From Azoarcus sp. PA01 (lineage in GTDB: Bacteria; Pseudomonadota; Gammaproteobacteria; Burkholderiales; Rhodocyclaceae), in the NCBI GenBank assembly GCA_001274695.2, contig LARU01000002.1:372001-436000 (forward strand): a stretch of DNA of 64,000 nt, read 5' to 3'. Positions 60,912-64,000 of the stretch are shown piece by piece. The notes beneath the pieces are model-generated. The model saw nothing but the letters and a program-made list of their open reading frames with translations. It was not told where the DNA came from and did no database searches. The position numbers and the translations under genes are program-made. Numbering within the stretch: position 1 is the first letter of the stretch; each line of letters begins with the position of its first letter.

Positions 60912-61721
60912 TCAGTGCTGGCGCTCGGCCGCAATCAGCGCGCAACCCAAGGCGCTGACGAACTCGGGCAGGTCCGGCAGCAGCACCTGATCGACGTCCA
61001 TCGCGGTCTTGAGCGACTGGACGAAACCGGGGTTGTGCACCATGCCGCCGATCAGCACGACGTTGCCTTCGATGCCGACGCGCCGCACCATCGCGCACAC
61101 CCGGCTCGCCACCGCATCGAGCACCGCCTTGGCGATGTCTTCCTTCGGCGTCGAGGAGTGGATCAGCGACACCACTTCGGACTCGGCGAACACCGTGCAT
61201 TGCGCGTTCATCGGGATCGACTTGTCCGAGCGCAGGCTCGCTTCGCCGAATTCCTTGAGGGAAAGCTGCAGCGCGCGGCTCATCGCTTCGGCGAACGAGC
61301 CCGCGCCGGCGGCGCACTTCTCGTTGCCGGCAAAGTCGATCGCCTTGCCGTCCGAGTCGGTCTTGATGCCGCGGCCTTCCTCGGCACCGACGTCGACCAC
61401 GGTGCGCGCCTGCGGGTACATGTACACCGCGCCGCGGGCCCCGGCCGTCATCTCGGTGACGCCTTCGGTGGCGAATTCGACCTGCTTGCGCCCGGCTCCG
61501 GTCGCGAACACCGATTTCACCTGGTCACGCGACACGCCGGCGGCAGCCAGCGCTTCGGTGAAAGCTTTCTCGGCGGCCTGGTCGGCGTCGATGTCGCCCG
61601 GCATCATCAGGTGCGCTTTCTTGACCGAATAGTTCAGCTGCGGCGCGCCATCCACCTTGATCTCTTCGAGCAGCGCCACCTTGACGCTGCGCGAGCCCAT
61701 GTCGATTCCTGCGGTAATCAT
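60912..61721 (-). CDS. bzdP: Benzoyl-CoA reductase, ATPase subunit (BzdP/BcrD type)
   Basis: A 269-residue ASKHA ATPase subunit starting MITAGIDMGSRSVKVALLEE. It has FATGAGRKQVEFATEGVTEMTAGARGA, VVDVGAEEGRGIKT and VVLIGGMVHNPGFVQSLK. The cluster cysteines are in NEKCAAGAGSFAEAM and NAQCTVFAESEVV. With the next subunit it forms the ATP-hydrolysing electron activator that feeds the active-site subunits. It lies 128 bases after the BzdO gene. Confidence 0.87.
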   Translation of the reverse strand: MITAGIDMGSRSVKVALLEEIKVDGAPQLNYSVKKAHLMMPGDIDADQAAEKAFTEALAAAGVSRDQVKSVFATGAGRKQVEFATEGVTEMTAGARGAVYMYPQARTVVDVGAEEGRGIKTDSDGKAIDFAGNEKCAAGAGSFAEAMSRALQLSLKEFGEASLRSDKSIPMNAQCTVFAESEVVSLIHSSTPKEDIAKAVLDAVASRVCAMVRRVGIEGNVVLIGGMVHNPGFVQSLKTAMDVDQVLLPDLPEFVSALGCALIAAERQH

Positions 61722-61849
61722 CCTCGTGTCCTCGGTCGAATTCAATTGTGATATGCCGCGGACCGGACGCACCGGCACGGCGCCCGCCGTACGCAAAGGT
61801 AAGGCGGGCGCCATCAGGAGCGGAACGGCGCGCAGGCGGCGCGAAAAAA

Positions 61850-63154
61850 TCAGGCAGCGAGGCGGCGCAGGCCGAGCTGCTCCATGAACGCATCGACACG
61901 GGCCTGCGTGCGGACTTCGTCGAACTCGCGCTCGTCGCCCATGTTGCCTTCGTACGTCATGATCGGGATACCCGCCTTCGCCATCGCCTGGCGGTTCTCC
62001 ATGATGCCGACGGAGAGACCTTCGCAGCCGCGGTTCAGGTGCATCATGCAGCCGTCGACGTTCCAGTCGCGCGCGATGTTGAGCATCATCTCGGACTTCA
62101 CCGAAGGATCGAAGAACTGCTGCCACAGCGGCTTCGACAGATTCCAGTCGGCATAGAGACGCAGCGCCGTGTCGCGGTCGTTCATCTCGATGCCCTTTTC
62201 CCACGGCAACGTGCGTGCCCCCCACGAGCCGTCTTCCTTGGTCTCCCACGTGCCTTCGAGACCGAACGTGTAGAGCGAACCGATCGACACCGCACCGTAG
62301 GACTCCAGATACCTGAAGATCTTCAGGAAAGGCCACGGCGGCTGCGTGTCCGACATCAGCCTGCAGCGCTCGTTGGGCACCGCGGCGATGCCGCGCGCGA
62401 CGCGGTCCTTCACTTCCTCGTACAGCTCGTCGTAGAAGTCCGCACACCACTGCGACGACTTGTGCAGGATCGCGAGCACGTACAGCGAGTACATCGTCTT
62501 TTCATCCAGCGGCGCCGGCACGGCTTTCTGCAGCTCGCAGATCTGCGCCCAGCGCGCGGTCGAGCGCATCTCGTTCTTGATCGCGCGGATCAAGAGCTCG
62601 TCGTCGCACTTGCGACCCGTCGCCTTCTCGACGAACTCGATCGAGTCGTGCAGCTGGCTCGTCACGTAGTCGAGGCGGTCCGGCGTCAGGTCCTTGTACG
62701 CGCCGACCGACACGTCGACGTAGAAGTCCGGAATCTTCTTCGTGCGCGAGACGTGCTGGTACCACTTCGCATGCGAGCAGCAGATCTGGGTCTGGAAGAT
62801 GAAGTCCGACTTCGGCCACTTGCCGCCGTAGAAGTACTCGTCCAGATGCATGCTGCCCCAGTAGATGCGCATGTACGAGCACATGTCGCGCGCGAAGCCG
62901 TACGATTCGGCGGCGTCGAGGCAGCGCTGCGTGAATTTGCGGTCGAGCGACACGCCGGCCGAATACGGCTCGCCGGTCAGCGGATAGACGTCGTCGCCGA
63001 GCGACGTCGGGATCGCGTCGAACGACCAGCCGGCCGCCGACCAGCGGATGCCGCCGTTGTCCTTCGCGCGCGCGAAGTTCTGGTAGTACTGCTCGCGCAG
63101 CTGCTTGGCCTTGCCCCACAGCTTGAGCGGTTCGGTCGGGTACAGGTTCGTCAT
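61850..63154 (-). CDS. bzdO: Benzoyl-CoA reductase, catalytic subunit (BzdO/BcrB type)
   Basis: A 434-residue member of the 2-hydroxyacyl-CoA dehydratase/BcrB-BcrC family, one of two active-site subunits that reduce benzoyl-CoA to cyclohexa-1,5-diene-1-carboxyl-CoA. Evidence is the start [62 protein letters not shown] with cysteines, and [38 protein letters not shown]. Length matches BcrB. It follows the BzdN gene with 19 bases between. Confidence 0.9.
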   Translation of the reverse strand: MTNLYPTEPLKLWGKAKQLREQYYQNFARAKDNGGIRWSAAGWSFDAIPTSLGDDVYPLTGEPYSAGVSLDRKFTQRCLDAAESYGFARDMCSYMRIYWGSMHLDEYFYGGKWPKSDFIFQTQICCSHAKWYQHVSRTKKIPDFYVDVSVGAYKDLTPDRLDYVTSQLHDSIEFVEKATGRKCDDELLIRAIKNEMRSTARWAQICELQKAVPAPLDEKTMYSLYVLAILHKSSQWCADFYDELYEEVKDRVARGIAAVPNERCRLMSDTQPPWPFLKIFRYLESYGAVSIGSLYTFGLEGTWETKEDGSWGARTLPWEKGIEMNDRDTALRLYADWNLSKPLWQQFFDPSVKSEMMLNIARDWNVDGCMMHLNRGCEGLSVGIMENRQAMAKAGIPIMTYEGNMGDEREFDEVRTQARVDAFMEQLGLRRLAA

Positions 63155-63173
63155 GGTTGGTCTCCTTGAGGGC

Positions 63174-64000
63174 TCAGAACAGCTCTTCTTCGCTCAGCGT
63201 CTCGAGCATCGCTTCGATGCGGATGCGGAACGGGCCGATCGGGTTCGTGATGTCGAATTCGAGGAACAGCGTCGGGATGCCGTTCGCTTCGAGGTGACGC
63301 TTCAGGTCCGGGTAGTCGCCCTCGTGCGGGTCGCAGAACTTCTGCTGCAGGAAGATCGCGGCCTGGACGTTGTATTCCTTCGCCAGATTCAGCACGTGGT
63401 CGTAACGCGTGTGGACCGGGTAGTCCTTCGTCGGACACGCCGGGCGGTCGCAGTAGCGCTCGGCGATCGCCTTGATGGCGTCGTCTTCGGGCTTCGAGGC
63501 GTTCCAGAAGTAACGGGTGCCTGAGCACTGGTCGTCGATTACGATCGTCGCCCCGACCGATTCGACCATCGCCATGAACGCGACGTCGTCGTTCTCCGAA
63601 CCGATGGTCATGAAGCGCGCGCCCTGCGGACGATCGAGATTGCGCTTCGGCAGCGCCGCGAGCACTTTCTTCAGCTGCTCGTTGTGCTCGCGCTTGTCGA
63701 TGAACTGGGCGGTGATCGACGCGTACAGCGCTTCGACGCCAGTGACCTGCGGATTCGTTTCCTTGCGGTAGTCGGAGAGCTCGCGCAGCAGGCGGCGGTT
63801 CTCATCGACCACGGCGAGCGATTCGCGCAGCATGTCGTCGGTGATTTCCTTGCCGATCAGCGTCTGCAGGAACACGCGGAAGCGCTGCACTTCGGCGACA
63901 TGGGCCTTGCGCGAATGCGGCGACTGCACGTCGTTGGGCATCGCGACGTAGTAGTCCCACTTCACCGTCGGGACGTTCTGGCGCCACGAGCTGTAGGTCT
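63174..64000 (-). CDS. bzdN: Benzoyl-CoA reductase, catalytic subunit (BzdN/BcrC type), 5' end outside window
   Basis: The last 275 codons of BcrC/BzdN. The frame is open to the right edge; residues before the internal GTG ([12 protein letters not shown]) read [11 protein letters not shown], so the true start is beyond 64000. Typical parts are [69 protein letters not shown]. With BzdO it forms the catalytic heterodimer. About 105-110 residues are missing for the usual 380. Confidence 0.88.
   Translation of the reverse strand, partial: TYSSWRQNVPTVKWDYYVAMPNDVQSPHSRKAHVAEVQRFRVFLQTLIGKEITDDMLRESLAVVDENRRLLRELSDYRKETNPQVTGVEALYASITAQFIDKREHNEQLKKVLAALPKRNLDRPQGARFMTIGSENDDVAFMAMVESVGATIVIDDQCSGTRYFWNASKPEDDAIKAIAERYCDRPACPTKDYPVHTRYDHVLNLAKEYNVQAAIFLQQKFCDPHEGDYPDLKRHLEANGIPTLFLEFDITNPIGPFRIRIEAMLETLSEEELF

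Overview
The window is GC-rich, densely coded DNA of a betaproteobacterium, most likely a facultative denitrifier of the Azoarcus/Aromatoleum/Thauera group. The main reason is an ATP-dependent benzoyl-CoA reductase operon at the right edge, next to a large CoA-thioester catabolic cluster. The housekeeping genes (trmA, lysC, queD, purN, mutL, parE, parC, flagellar genes) have the usual proteobacterial form. I saw no phage, IS, integron or CRISPR. This placement comes from reading proteins, not from a database search.

Layout. 1-11 kb: sugar metabolism (truncated GH13 glucosidase, glucokinase), a phosphoesterase and a lipid kinase, a divergent pyrophosphatase, trmA, two damaged genes (a frameshifted AI-2E-type permease and a zinc alcohol dehydrogenase that has lost its middle), tyrB, and a tyrosine phenol-lyase/tryptophanase-family enzyme. 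11-17 kb: a tight minus-strand operon of six small proteins ending in a P1B-type ATPase with an SCA motif in place of CPC, followed by PAP2 and DgkA genes. It resembles the fez gene clusters that build ferrosomes (iron storage organelles). 17-18.5 kb: a tsdBA-like thiosulfate dehydrogenase cytochrome pair. 19-29 kb: small MscS, tRNA-Ser, lysC, an Xre regulator, a radical SAM protein, queD, a desaturase, a large MscS, a PLD-like nuclease, an RsmB-type methyltransferase, a DUF3108-like protein and purN. 29-37 kb: mutL, parE, an LHPP-like HAD phosphatase, parC. 37-45 kb: flagellar block in minus orientation (flhB, flhA, flhF, FleN-like, fliA, motC, motD). 45-46.5 kb: DUF192 protein and rluE.

46.5-59.2 kb: a catabolic regulon with a TetR regulator, two crotonase-fold enzymes, two SDRs, an MFS carrier, an aryl/alicyclic acid CoA ligase, a TRAP transporter and an acyl-CoA dehydrogenase. 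Three promoters share the inverted repeat TGANTGA-N4-TCANTCA, which suggests joint control by the local TetR. The enzyme set fits uptake, CoA activation and beta-oxidation-like ring degradation of a cyclic carboxylic acid, for example a cyclohexanecarboxylate type; the substrate is not proven. 59.4-64 kb: benzoyl-CoA reductase genes in bzdNOPQ/bcrCBAD order plus a GNAT acetyltransferase; the first gene runs off the right edge.

Two copies of an interspersed inverted-repeat element lie 37 kb apart, each abutting the 3' end of a minus-strand gene. The most interesting items are the ferrosome-like operon, the three-site TetR regulon, a crotonase that lacks the hydratase glutamates, and the lyase with phenol-lyase-type active-site residues.
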